Below, one piece after another: positions 9,228 to 17,455 of a stretch of DNA of 64,000 bases. The notes below the pieces were generated by a model. The model ran no database searches, was not told the origin of the DNA, and saw nothing but the letters and a program-made list of their open reading frames with translations. A program made the position numbers and the translations under genes. The stretch lies in the NCBI GenBank assembly GCA_020633205.1, contig JACKEB010000010.1, positions 868,001 to 932,000 of the forward strand, in the 5' to 3' direction. The DNA comes from Polyangiaceae bacterium (lineage in GTDB: Bacteria > Myxococcota_A > Polyangia > Polyangiales > Polyangiaceae). The first letter of the stretch is position 1, and each line of letters starts with the position of its first letter.

Positions 9228-10979
9228 ATGCGCCGCTTTATCGCTCTCGCCTTGTTGTCCCCGAGCCTGCTGATCGCCTGTGGCGGAGAAGACGCCGAGT
9301 CCAACTCCTGCGCCGGCAGCGACTGCGCTGGCTCAGGCGGGTTAGCGAGTGGTGGTTCCGCGGGGAATGGCGGTAACGCGGGCGCGGCGACGGGCGGTAA
9401 CGCGGGCGCGGCGACCGGCGGTAGCGCGGGCGCGGCGACCGGCGGTAACGCGGGCTCAGCGACCGGCGGTAGCGGGGGAGCAGCAGGCGGCGCGGGTGGC
9501 ACCAGCGGAGGGTCCGCGGGCAGCGGGGGAACCACCGCAGGCGCGGGCGGCACCGCGGGCAGCGGGGGAACCGCAGGCGCGGGCGGCACCACCGGCGGGG
9601 CCGGGGGAACCACCGGCGGCGCGGCGGGGACCAGCGCAGGCGGCACGGGGGGAACCACCGCAGGCGGTACGGGCGGGACTGGCGGGACCACGGGCGGTAC
9701 CGGTGGCACCAGCACGGGCGGTGCAGGCGGTACCGCGGGGAACAGCGGATGCACCAGCTGTGGCCCGGTGAGCGCGCTGCGCATCTCGGAGGTGCTGTAT
9801 GACGCCCCGAATGGTGACACCGACCGCGAGTGGATCGAACTCTACAACAGCGGATCCCAACCGGTGGACCTCGCTGAAGCCACGCTTGGGTACGGCGGAA
9901 CGACGCTGCGCTCGACCACCCTCGATCTACCCTCGCTCATCATCGGCCCCGGCGCGTGCGTGGTGATCGGAGGCCCAGATGCGTCGACGGATATCGGCTC
10001 GCCGGTTTACGACGTCACGTTGAACCTGGGTGGTCTACAGAACGCGACCAGCAACACGGCCGACGGGGTCGCCCTGTTCGTTGGCCCAGCGAGCGGCCTC
10101 AGCGCGAGTTCCTTACCGTTCGACGTCGTGATCTACGGAGCGAGCAACAGCAACAACCTTCCCGGCAGCGACGGCAGCGTCCCCGCTCAAGGCTACGTGG
10201 CGGCGAGCGCTGCGGGAGAGAGCCTGTACTCGTCGCTCAGCACCCCGGCTGCAACCGCTTGGGGCATCGCGAGTGTGCCGAGCCCCGGTCGCTGCTTCGG
10301 TTTGGTGGCTAGCGACTTGTCGAACGGCGATAGTCAAATCTTCAGCGGTCGACGTCGTGGACCGGAGACGGGAGGTCAAGCGCTCGGTCTGCGCACGTTC
10401 AACGCCACTGCAAGCAACACCACGGTGCTCTTCGGCACGCAAACCGCTAGCTGCAGCGATGACGCGCAAGGGCTCAGCTGCGTGGTGCCTGCCGGTTCGG
10501 GAACGGTGGACCTCACGCTCCGTCAAGCGACCGGCGACGTGGTCTACCCTGGGTTCTACAGCTACGAATCCATTGACTACTGCATCATCCAGTTCCCGAA
10601 GGATCACACTGGCGCCGTGGGCAGCACCAACACCTTCTATGGTCGTGTGTATGAGAGCGGGGTGACGGAGGCCGCTGGTGACTCGGGGGCATTGGAGGTC
10701 GAGTGGGGCTATGGACCCTTGGGTGTCGATCCCGGACTCGCGCCCAGCACCTTCACGTGGCTAAGCGCAGCTTTCAACGTTCAGGCTGGCAATGACGATG
10801 AGTACGCAGTCGATGTCACGCTCCCTGGCCCCGCTGACGTGTACGCCCACGTGTTCCGTGTTCGACCGAACGGCGGCAGCGACTGGACCTACTGCGACCG
10901 CGACGGCACGGTGAACAACGACCCGAACGGCACGAACTTCTTCGATATCAATCAGGTCGGCCTGCTCGAAACCCAGTGA
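9228..10979 (+). CDS. Lipoprotein with Gly-rich linker and lamin-tail domain
   Basis: 583-residue surface lipoprotein. The signal peptide ends at a lipobox (LLIAC, Cys18). Residues ~25-180 form a Gly/Ala/Thr/Asn-rich linker that starts with four copies of an 8-residue unit. From ~185 a lamin-tail (LTD) domain is seen: LRISEVLYDAPNGDTDREWI, ELYNSGSQPVDL, LIIGPGACVVIGG, GVALFVG. The C-terminal ~200 residues contain a second beta-rich module (TVLFGTQTASC..., EWGYGPLGVDP) of unknown type. LTD domains occur in many secreted bacterial proteins, often with nucleases or adhesins; no enzyme motif is visible. It is likely displayed on the outer membrane, with the linker acting as a spacer. Confidence 0.88.
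   Translation: MRRFIALALLSPSLLIACGGEDAESNSCAGSDCAGSGGLASGGSAGNGGNAGAATGGNAGAATGGSAGAATGGNAGSATGGSGGAAGGAGGTSGGSAGSGGTTAGAGGTAGSGGTAGAGGTTGGAGGTTGGAAGTSAGGTGGTTAGGTGGTGGTTGGTGGTSTGGAGGTAGNSGCTSCGPVSALRISEVLYDAPNGDTDREWIELYNSGSQPVDLAEATLGYGGTTLRSTTLDLPSLIIGPGACVVIGGPDASTDIGSPVYDVTLNLGGLQNATSNTADGVALFVGPASGLSASSLPFDVVIYGASNSNNLPGSDGSVPAQGYVAASAAGESLYSSLSTPAATAWGIASVPSPGRCFGLVASDLSNGDSQIFSGRRRGPETGGQALGLRTFNATASNTTVLFGTQTASCSDDAQGLSCVVPAGSGTVDLTLRQATGDVVYPGFYSYESIDYCIIQFPKDHTGAVGSTNTFYGRVYESGVTEAAGDSGALEVEWGYGPLGVDPGLAPSTFTWLSAAFNVQAGNDDEYAVDVTLPGPADVYAHVFRVRPNGGSDWTYCDRDGTVNNDPNGTNFFDINQVGLLETQ
9372..9467 (+). repeat. 24-bp in-frame tandem repeat (4 copies)
   Basis: Four consecutive 24-bp units code GNAGAATG, GNAGAATG, GSAGAATG and GNAGSATG inside the linker of the lamin-tail lipoprotein. 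Units differ by a few bases. Copy number could change by slippage, which would alter linker length without a frameshift. Confidence 0.9.
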
Positions 10980-11194
10980 GCTCCTCTGGATTCACCCTGA
11001 AGCCAGTTAGCACTGCAGTTCCCCAGCGATTGAGCCTACCGGGCCGAACCGCTGACCGGTACAGCTGATCCAACGGCCGAGCGCTCACATAGAACGCAGC
11101 GGACGAGTCCCGCCTGTCGGTCGCTCGACGACCAACGAGCCGCTCAAGGGGCCGCACGGATCGTCGTTTCGACACTTTCGAGGCGAGAGCGGGT

Positions 11195-13540
11195 TTGAGA
11201 TCGCCGCCTGCTGCGGCGCGCGCGTATGCTCACACGTTGGTGAGCGACTCGACCCCGAGCATTCCATTCGAACGGCTGATCGCCCTGGCGCCGGGCGCGG
11301 TGCTGGCGTGCGATGGGGTGCGCTGGCGCTACGCCAACCAACGCGCTCGAGCGCTACTGGGAGACGCTTGCAACGTGGACGCTCGCATCGTCGACTGCTT
11401 CCTCGAGACCGAAGCAGCGCGGGTGGATGCCTGGCTCCAAGCAGCGCGCCTCACCCCCTCGATCGCCGCGTTGACCTGCAGAGGCACTGGCGTTTCAGTG
11501 GAGGCTCGCGCGCAGGCCGTCGATTCCGAGATGTATGCCGTCTTCCTGCGGGACCTGACACGGCAAGACCTGCTGACGGCGCGACTCAAGGACAGCGAAG
11601 ATTTCAAAGAGCGCGTGCTCGAGATGCACCCGGGTGTGATCTACGTGTTCGACCTGGTTGAACGGCGTCCAGTGTTCGTGAACCCGCAGTTTGCCAAGCT
11701 GTTGGGCTACGACGAAAACGAGAGCCAAGCGCTGATCGAGCGCTTTACGGAGCTGCTTCACCCTACGCAACTCGACGAGTTGTCGCCCCAGCTCGAGCGT
11801 TGGGAGACGGCGACGGACGACGCAATCTTCGAGACCGTTCACCGCTTGCGCGCCGCTTCAGGAAGCTGGCGATGGTTCCTCGGTCGCGACCGAGTATTCC
11901 GCAGGGATTCATCAGGGCGCGTCACACACATCGTCGGTATCACCACGGATGTGACCGACCGCGTACTCGATGAGCAAGCACTCCGCGCGAGTGAGGCGCG
12001 CTTCCGTGCGATCTACGAGGGCGCAGGCATGGGGATAGCGCTGTGCAGCCTACGAGGCGGCGTGCTCGAGGCGAACGACGCCCTCGCCGGCATGTTGGCG
12101 CTGCCGAGCGGCGAGCTGCGCGGGGCACTGCTGGAGGACTTGGTGATATCCGAGGAGCGCAGCGCGTTGCGAAAAGGAGTCGAGGCGCTGGGCGCGGCGG
12201 CGACCTACCGCGGGGAGCACCGCCTGGAGCAGCCTTCGGATTCCCCCCGCTGGGCGCAGCTCACGATCACCACAGCCGGAGGCGCGGACGCCCCAGGCTA
12301 CCTGATCGCGATGTTCGAGAACATAACCGCAAGGAAACAAGCCGAACAGAACCGCGAGATTCGCGCCGCAGGACAGCTGCAGACGCAAAAGCTGGAGAGC
12401 CTCGCGCTGCTTGCAGGAGGCATCGCGCATGATTTCAACAACCTGTTGCTCGGCATGCTGGGCAACGCCGCGCTGGCCCGCAAGTTCATCGGCGTGGACT
12501 CCCCCGCGGCCCGCCACCTGGAGCTGATCGAGTCCGCCGCAGTGGCCGCTGGTGACCTAACCACTCAGATGCTCGCGTTCACGGGACGTGCGGAGCTCAA
12601 CAAGACCAGCCTGGCACTCGGCAACTTGCTGCGAGAAACGGTGGATCTCTTGGCGGTGCGCACCGCTGCAGGCAGCGCCACGCGCCCCGAGTTCGTGTTC
12701 GAGATCGCCGATCAGCTTCCGGAAGTTTGGGGGGATGCCGGGCAGCTGCGTCAGGTCTGCATGAACCTGGTCGCCAATGCGACCGACGCACTGCGCGGCA
12801 GGCGCGGACGTATCTTCGCCCGCGTCACGCCACAACGGGTGCCAGCCTCGACGGCGAACTCGAAGCGCTTCCAGGCCACCATGCCCGACGCGCCTCCGCT
12901 CGGCGTGGCCCCGAACGGCTACGTCTGCCTCGACGTCGAGGACGAAGGCAGCGGAATGAATGAGGAGACGCTCAGCCGGATCTTCGATCCATTCTTCACG
13001 ACGAAGCCGGGTGGCAAGGGACTCGGGCTAGCGTCGGTCATGGGTATCGTGCGCGCGCACCAAGGCATTATCCACGTAGAAAGCTCTCCCCAAGCGGGTA
13101 CTCGCTTTCAGGTGTGGCTACCGAGCAGCACCGGCGTCGAGCGCCCGCCGCCGACCCCAAGCGCGCAGCAGCGGGGAGCCGCGCTGCTCATCGATGACGA
13201 CGAGATGGTTCGCGAAGTAACGAAGAGCATGCTCGAACTGGAAGGCTTCGAGGTGCTCAGCGCAGAGAATGGCAGCCGCGGCTTGGCGCTGTTTGCGGAA
13301 CGAGATGTCCAGGTGGTCGTGCTGGATCTGACGATGCCAGACCTCTCGGGTGAGGAGGTGTTCACTCAGCTACGCGCCCGTCGCCCCGAGCTGCCTGTGC
13401 TCTTCACCACGGGCTTCACGTCCCACGAGGCATCGGAGCGACTACTGCAGCACCCGCGCGTGGCGTTGCTCCACAAGCCATACCGACTGCAGGCGCTGAA
13501 GGAGCACCTGGAACGCGCGATCGGCCCAAGCTCGTCGTAG
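11195..13540 (+). CDS. Hybrid sensor histidine kinase, PAS-PAS-HisKA-HATPase-receiver
   Basis: 781 residues. Segments with PAS character cover ~15-115, ~130-250 (VIYVFDLVERRPVFVNPQFAKLLGY, ending GITTDVTDR) and ~265-385 (FRAIYEGAGMGIALCSL, ending MFENITARKQAEQ). The kinase core has the H-box GGIAHDFNNLLLG (His ~411), the N-box NLVANATDAL (~522), G1 DEGSGMNE (~582) and GKGLGLASVMGIV. A C-terminal receiver begins LLIDDDEMVREV, with the phospho-acceptor Asp in VVVLDLTMPDLSG (~710) and the Lys in LLHKPY. No membrane segment was seen, so it is probably cytosolic. No partner regulator is adjacent; the receiver may pass the signal on. GTG 11240 is a possible later start. Confidence 0.93.
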   Translation: MRSPPAAARAYAHTLVSDSTPSIPFERLIALAPGAVLACDGVRWRYANQRARALLGDACNVDARIVDCFLETEAARVDAWLQAARLTPSIAALTCRGTGVSVEARAQAVDSEMYAVFLRDLTRQDLLTARLKDSEDFKERVLEMHPGVIYVFDLVERRPVFVNPQFAKLLGYDENESQALIERFTELLHPTQLDELSPQLERWETATDDAIFETVHRLRAASGSWRWFLGRDRVFRRDSSGRVTHIVGITTDVTDRVLDEQALRASEARFRAIYEGAGMGIALCSLRGGVLEANDALAGMLALPSGELRGALLEDLVISEERSALRKGVEALGAAATYRGEHRLEQPSDSPRWAQLTITTAGGADAPGYLIAMFENITARKQAEQNREIRAAGQLQTQKLESLALLAGGIAHDFNNLLLGMLGNAALARKFIGVDSPAARHLELIESAAVAAGDLTTQMLAFTGRAELNKTSLALGNLLRETVDLLAVRTAAGSATRPEFVFEIADQLPEVWGDAGQLRQVCMNLVANATDALRGRRGRIFARVTPQRVPASTANSKRFQATMPDAPPLGVAPNGYVCLDVEDEGSGMNEETLSRIFDPFFTTKPGGKGLGLASVMGIVRAHQGIIHVESSPQAGTRFQVWLPSSTGVERPPPTPSAQQRGAALLIDDDEMVREVTKSMLELEGFEVLSAENGSRGLALFAERDVQVVVLDLTMPDLSGEEVFTQLRARRPELPVLFTTGFTSHEASERLLQHPRVALLHKPYRLQALKEHLERAIGPSSS

Positions 13541-13745
13541 AAAGCTCCAGGGCCGGGAGCGCCTGAACCCACGATGTCACCGGCGCCCTCAGCCTCAGAC
13601 ACCGCGCCCTCGTGCAAACGCCGAAGCGGAGGGAACCCAGAGTATCCGGCCGTCCGGTGTGTTAGGCTTTCCGAGGCGCGAGCTGCCAACCAGAAGAGAA
13701 CCGCCCGTGTGCACCCGCGAAGGGTGTCGACTCCCGCGACTGACG

Positions 13746-14480
13746 ATGCCCACCGTCCACCACGGCAGAAAAGAGGTCCTGCTGAAGCTGGTCTACTACG
13801 GGCCAGGTCTAGGCGGGAAGACGACCAACCTCGAGTACATCCATGCGCACAGTCGCCCGGAGTACCGCGGCAAGCTCTTGAGCCTCACCACCGAGAGCGA
13901 GCGGACCATCTTCTTTGATCTACTCCCGGTTCACCTCGGCAAGTTCAAGGGTTACTCGATTCGCCTGCATGTCTGTACGGTGCCTGGACAGATTGCCTAC
14001 GACGACACCCGACGGCTGATCCTCCGCAACGTGGATGGCATCGTCTTCGTCGTGGACAGTCAGGAGGCGGCGCTGGAGGCCAACATCCAGAGCATGCAGA
14101 ACCTGGAGATCAACCTCGCGCGGCAGGGGATGGAGTACGACCGCGTGCCCATGGTCGTGCAGTACAACAAGCGGGATCTCAGCGACATCCTTGCCCCTGA
14201 CGAGCTACGTCGTGCGCTTGGACTCGACGCAGACCTGATCCAAATCCAGGCGTGCGCCCGCGATGGAAAGGGCGTGTTCGAGACGCTGAAGTCCACCGTC
14301 AAGGAGTGCCTGAAGCTGGTCGGCGATCCCGCGCGAGCGCACGAGGGACGCACGCCGTCCATCCTTCCGGGGCGACGCGCAAGCATGTTCCCGGAGTCGC
14401 GCCCCTCCGCCCTCACCGAGCCTTCGAGCTCCGCCTTGCGTCCCCCGGCCGTGCCCCGGGGAGACGCTGGTTCCAGCTAG
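13746..14480 (+). CDS. MglA-like Ras-superfamily GTPase with C-terminal extension
   Basis: 244-residue small GTPase of the MglA group, the polarity switch of myxobacterial motility. Walker A is GPGLGGKTTN (19-28). The PM3 motif is TVPGQ, with Thr78 in place of the usual Asp and Gln82 at the same numbers as in Myxococcus MglA. The base-recognition motif is NKRDL (141-145). MglA is ~195 residues; here ~50 extra Pro/Ser/Arg-rich residues follow (from ~GDPARAHEGRTPSI). It is therefore more likely a paralogue than the core mglA. No mglB (roadblock) neighbour is present. ATG 13746 gives the standard MglA N-terminus; the frame upstream to 13659 has no better start. Confidence 0.9.
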   Translation: MPTVHHGRKEVLLKLVYYGPGLGGKTTNLEYIHAHSRPEYRGKLLSLTTESERTIFFDLLPVHLGKFKGYSIRLHVCTVPGQIAYDDTRRLILRNVDGIVFVVDSQEAALEANIQSMQNLEINLARQGMEYDRVPMVVQYNKRDLSDILAPDELRRALGLDADLIQIQACARDGKGVFETLKSTVKECLKLVGDPARAHEGRTPSILPGRRASMFPESRPSALTEPSSSALRPPAVPRGDAGSS

Positions 14481-14655
14481 AGCGCTTCGTGGGGTGGCGG
14501 CTGCACAAATTCGCGGCTGCCTCAACCAGGGATCAAACCGTCGGGCCTGGCGACCGTAGTCGTCTCGGAAGCCCGACGACACATGTCCCCATTGACCCAG
14601 ACCCGCGTTTTCGCTTGCATGCGCACACATTGGAGCGCGGGGCGGAGTCTTGTCG

Positions 14656-15267
14656 ATGAGCAGCCAGGAGCCGGAAACGAGCGCCCTGGACGCTGCGATG
14701 GACCGCTATGCGGCGGGGGACGACGCGGCATTCGGCGAGCTGTACGCGCCCGTCGCGCAGCGGCTGCTGCCCTTCCTGCGCCGCATGTGCGGCTCGCTGG
14801 AGCGAGCGGAAGACCTGCTGCAGGAGACCTTCGTGCGAATGCATCGCGCCCGTGGCTCATTTGGCAAGGGCGCGGCGGTGATGCCGTGGGCCTACGCCAT
14901 CGCCCGCAACTGCTACATCGACTCGTATCGGGCAAAGAAGAGCCGTCCGAAAGAGGTCTCGCGTTCCCGGGACAGCGATGCGCCTCCCTACCCCGAGCCG
15001 CACGCCGGCCCGGAAGCGAGTGGAGAAGCTCAGCTGGCTGCGTCACAGATGGCCGAGGTCGTGCAGCAGGCATTGGACAGCATGACGCTGGCTCGCAGAG
15101 AAGCCTTCGTCTTGGTGCGCTACGAGGGTCACAGTATCCGCGAGGCAGCAGCGATCTTGGGCACGACCGAGGGCGCGGTGAAGCTGCGGGCGTTTCATGC
15201 CTACCAGGAGATCCGCACGGCACTCGAACAGTCGGGCTTACTCCCGGCGGGAGGGGGTGAGAAGTGA
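14656..15267 (+). CDS. ECF-type RNA polymerase sigma factor
   Basis: 203-residue extracytoplasmic-function sigma factor. Region 2 is seen in YAPVAQRLLPFLRRMCGSLERAEDLLQETFVRMHRARGSF (broken here at LER/AED), and region 4 in SMTLARREAFVLVRYEGHS plus IREAAAILGTTEGAVKLRAF (helix-turn-helix). The ATG at 14656 lies about 8 nt after GGCGGAG, better than the in-frame TTG at 14650. It overlaps the next gene by 4 nt (GTGA), which codes an NrsF-like membrane anti-sigma factor, so the two form a switch released by an envelope signal (established for such pairs, inferred here). Confidence 0.93.
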   Translation: MSSQEPETSALDAAMDRYAAGDDAAFGELYAPVAQRLLPFLRRMCGSLERAEDLLQETFVRMHRARGSFGKGAAVMPWAYAIARNCYIDSYRAKKSRPKEVSRSRDSDAPPYPEPHAGPEASGEAQLAASQMAEVVQQALDSMTLARREAFVLVRYEGHSIREAAAILGTTEGAVKLRAFHAYQEIRTALEQSGLLPAGGGEK

Positions 15268-15974
15268 CGACTCGACCTCCGCCTGAGGCACTCGACGACC
15301 TGAACAGCTTCCAACTGGATCAGCTCGCGAGCATCCCAGATCCGGTCACTGGTGGCGGCCCTCTGCCCAAAGCGCCATCGACACTGGGGCCCGCGCCGAC
15401 CCGCGCGCAGTTCTGGCGGGCGCGCAGCTGGGCCCTGGCAGCGGCCGGGCTGTGGGCATTTGGCCACCTCGGGATCCGTGCGGCAAAGGGTAGCTTCGAC
15501 AAGCTGCCGTTGTGGTATTCGATCTCGTATGTCTTCGTGCCCTTTGCGCTTGGCAGCGCGCTCGCGTTCCTAGCGCTGCGGCGCGGCCAAATCGGACTCG
15601 GCACCAGTGCGGGTAAGCTGATCGGCCTCGTGGTGGGCAGCATCGCGACCTTCTGGGCGCTGGCCATGCTGCTGCCATCGCTCAACCCCATCGCACCCGA
15701 ACCCGCCGGTACGATGAGCTGCATGGGCCACACCCTCGCCTGGGTTGCTGGGCCGCTGGTGTTGCTTGCGATTGGGCTTCGCGGTTGTTTCCCTGCGGGA
15801 GCGCGCTGGCGCAGCACTGGGCTCGGGGCCGCGGCGGGGCTATTCGCCGGTGCATTGACCAACTTGCAGTGCTCAGCGGGTGGTCACCTGCACATGATGC
15901 TGGGCCACGGTTCGTCGGCCGTGATCGCGGCTTTGGTCGGCGGGTTCTTGATCGCGAAGTTGTCGCGCGCCTGA
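15264..15974 (+). CDS. NrsF-like (DUF1109-type) membrane anti-sigma factor
   Basis: 236-residue membrane protein. A ~50-residue cytosolic N-terminus (LNSFQLDQLASIPDPV) could hold the sigma factor. Six hydrophobic segments follow (ALAAAGLWAFGHLGI, ISYVFVPFALGSALAFLAL, LIGLVVGSIATFWALAMLL, LAWVAGPLVLLAIGL, GLGAAAGLFAGALTNL, SSAVIAALVGGFLIA). The loop LQCSAGGHLHMMLGHG matches the His/Cys/GHG pattern of NrsF-type anti-sigma factors. It is coupled by a 4-nt overlap to the ECF sigma gene. A UUCG hairpin terminator follows 54 nt downstream. Confidence 0.82.
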   Translation: MTTRPPPEALDDLNSFQLDQLASIPDPVTGGGPLPKAPSTLGPAPTRAQFWRARSWALAAAGLWAFGHLGIRAAKGSFDKLPLWYSISYVFVPFALGSALAFLALRRGQIGLGTSAGKLIGLVVGSIATFWALAMLLPSLNPIAPEPAGTMSCMGHTLAWVAGPLVLLAIGLRGCFPAGARWRSTGLGAAAGLFAGALTNLQCSAGGHLHMMLGHGSSAVIAALVGGFLIAKLSRA

Positions 15975-16027
15975 ACCGAGGCCGGCGCGCGTCGCTTCGC
16001 GGACCAGAACACATTCTCAGTGGTTCA

Positions 16028-16048
16028 CTGCGTTCGCGCAGGGTTTTT
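16028..16048 (+). terminator. UUCG-tetraloop terminator of the sigma/anti-sigma operon
   Basis: Stem CTGCG (16028-16032), loop TTCG, stem CGCAG (16037-16041), then GG and five T. Short but with a stable tetraloop, and placed just after the NrsF-like gene. Confidence 0.65.
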
Positions 16049-16085
16049 GTCCTTAACGTGAGGCGGCGCATAGGCTTCTCGTGGA

Positions 16086-17078
16086 GTGAGTCTAGAAGCA
16101 CCTCACAAGCCGCCGGCTTGGCGCTCGAGCCGCCAGAGCGGTCTCCTAGACGGGGCCGCCGTGTGCGTCGCTCTGGGGCTACTCAGCGGCTGCGCTCACG
16201 AGGCAGAACCCGCCCAGGTGCCGAGCAGCGCTTACCAGGGCCCCTGGTCGCCGCGTCCTTACTACTACGTTCCAGGCACTGTACCCGGCCCGAGCGCCTA
16301 CCCCGGCAACGCCCCAGGTAATATCCCCGCGGCAACGTACCAAGCGACCCAGTCGCAGCCCGCACAATATCCCCAGGCGACTCCCTATCCTCAAACACCA
16401 ATTGACCCGCCGAGTGCCCAGTCCCCGGTGACGCCCGGCGCGCCGTTGCCGCTTCCGCCCGTCCCCAGCAGTGCGCCGGCGCTCGCCTACTCTGGATTGT
16501 CCGCGGAGGCCTGCGGCAAGCTCCTCGCAGCGCGTCAGCTGCCGGTGCGCGGCTACACGCCGAACAAGGCGACTCGGGACGTGGCGCTTCCGGTTCAACT
16601 GAGCGGTCCGCTCAATGGGGTCAGCATCGTGATGAACGGCGCGAAGACCCCGGGTTCACGCGGGGACTACGATGTCCTCGACTGTCGCCTTGCGCTGAGT
16701 CTGGACGACTGGACCCGGGAGCTCGCTCGGCGCAACGTGCGCGTCGTCCGCCACGCGAGTCTGCTTCGGCCGGGCGCGGTGATCCGCAAGTCGGGGCGCC
16801 CGAGCCAGCATGCCTTGGGCCTCGCTATCGACATCGCAAGCCTCGAACTCGCCGACGGCGCGCGCTTCGAGATCCAGCGCGACTTCGCCGGAGCGATCGG
16901 TGCGCCGGTATGTACGGAGCAAAGCGAGCCAGCGTCTCGCTGGCTGCGCAGCTTGGTCTGCGACACCCACCAGAGTCGGGTGTTCAACCTGATCCTGACG
17001 CCGAACTACAACGCCGATCATCACGATCACGTGCACTTGGACCTCGAGCCGGGCAAGACCTGGTTCAACCTCCACTAG
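16086..17078 (+). CDS. Extensin-like C-terminal domain lipoprotein (peptidoglycan peptidase fold)
   Basis: 330-residue lipoprotein with lipobox LLSGC (~Cys37). A Pro/Tyr/Gln-rich linker (~45-135) follows, then an extensin-like C-terminal domain: LSAEACGKLLAARQLPVRGY, VLDCRLALSLDDWTRELA, SQHALGLAIDIAS and HHDHVHLDLEPG. The His/Asp in QHALGLAID and the HHDHVHLD block match the zinc ligands of M15-like D-Ala-D-Ala peptidase folds, so a role in cell-wall trimming is plausible. GTG 16086 is used. The stop codon TAG is the first three bases of a dispersed motif copy. Confidence 0.85.
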   Translation: MSLEAPHKPPAWRSSRQSGLLDGAAVCVALGLLSGCAHEAEPAQVPSSAYQGPWSPRPYYYVPGTVPGPSAYPGNAPGNIPAATYQATQSQPAQYPQATPYPQTPIDPPSAQSPVTPGAPLPLPPVPSSAPALAYSGLSAEACGKLLAARQLPVRGYTPNKATRDVALPVQLSGPLNGVSIVMNGAKTPGSRGDYDVLDCRLALSLDDWTRELARRNVRVVRHASLLRPGAVIRKSGRPSQHALGLAIDIASLELADGARFEIQRDFAGAIGAPVCTEQSEPASRWLRSLVCDTHQSRVFNLILTPNYNADHHDHVHLDLEPGKTWFNLH

Positions 17079-17094
17079 GGTCTCCGTAGTTCGC
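17076..17094 (+). repeat. Dispersed stop-anchored motif, copy A
   Basis: TAG stop of the extensin-like gene followed at once by G and the 15-nt core GTCTCCGTAGTTCGC (17080-17094). The same core occurs at 43658-43672 (minus) and 54129-54143 (plus). This copy lacks the TGTCC block seen between stop and core in the others. Confidence 0.75.
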
Positions 17095-17243
17095 GTCGAA
17101 CGCCGACCTGAGGTGCGCCTCCCGCCACCCTGCTGTCAGCAGCACACGTTTCTTAAACAAAGTGCGGCTTGCGTGTCGATTCGCGCGCCCCAGGAACGAC
17201 GTATGAGTGACGCCGTTCAACACGGGTCAGTGAGGAGACGACC

Positions 17244-17417
17244 ATGACTGCCACCCCACCCGCCCGCGCGCCCGTTGCGCCCGCCCCGGCCCCGAGCTGG
17301 AGCCGCTTGCTCCGCCAGGTGCTGCGACCGCTGCCCGCTAGTGAAGCGACCAGCACCACGAAAGATCGGCGACGCAGCCGAGAACGCGCCTCTCTGGCCC
17401 CTCTACAGTGGGGCTGA
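17244..17417 (+). CDS. Small hypothetical protein (57 aa)
   Basis: A 57-codon frame starting at ATG 17244, placed 7 nt after a good ribosome site (GAGGAGA). It reads as a Pro/Ala-rich N-terminus (MTATPPARAPVAPAPAPS), a short helix (WSRLLRQVLRPL) and a basic C-terminus (KDRRRSRERASLAPLQWG). No known family. It lies alone in the 377-bp gap between the extensin-like and RNA methyltransferase genes. The rest of that gap shows nothing else. An opposite-strand frame over the same bases lacks a ribosome site. Confidence 0.45.
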   Translation: MTATPPARAPVAPAPAPSWSRLLRQVLRPLPASEATSTTKDRRRSRERASLAPLQWG

Positions 17418-17455
17418 GCCTGGCGTCCACTCCCGGAGCCCGCTAAGCACACCGC

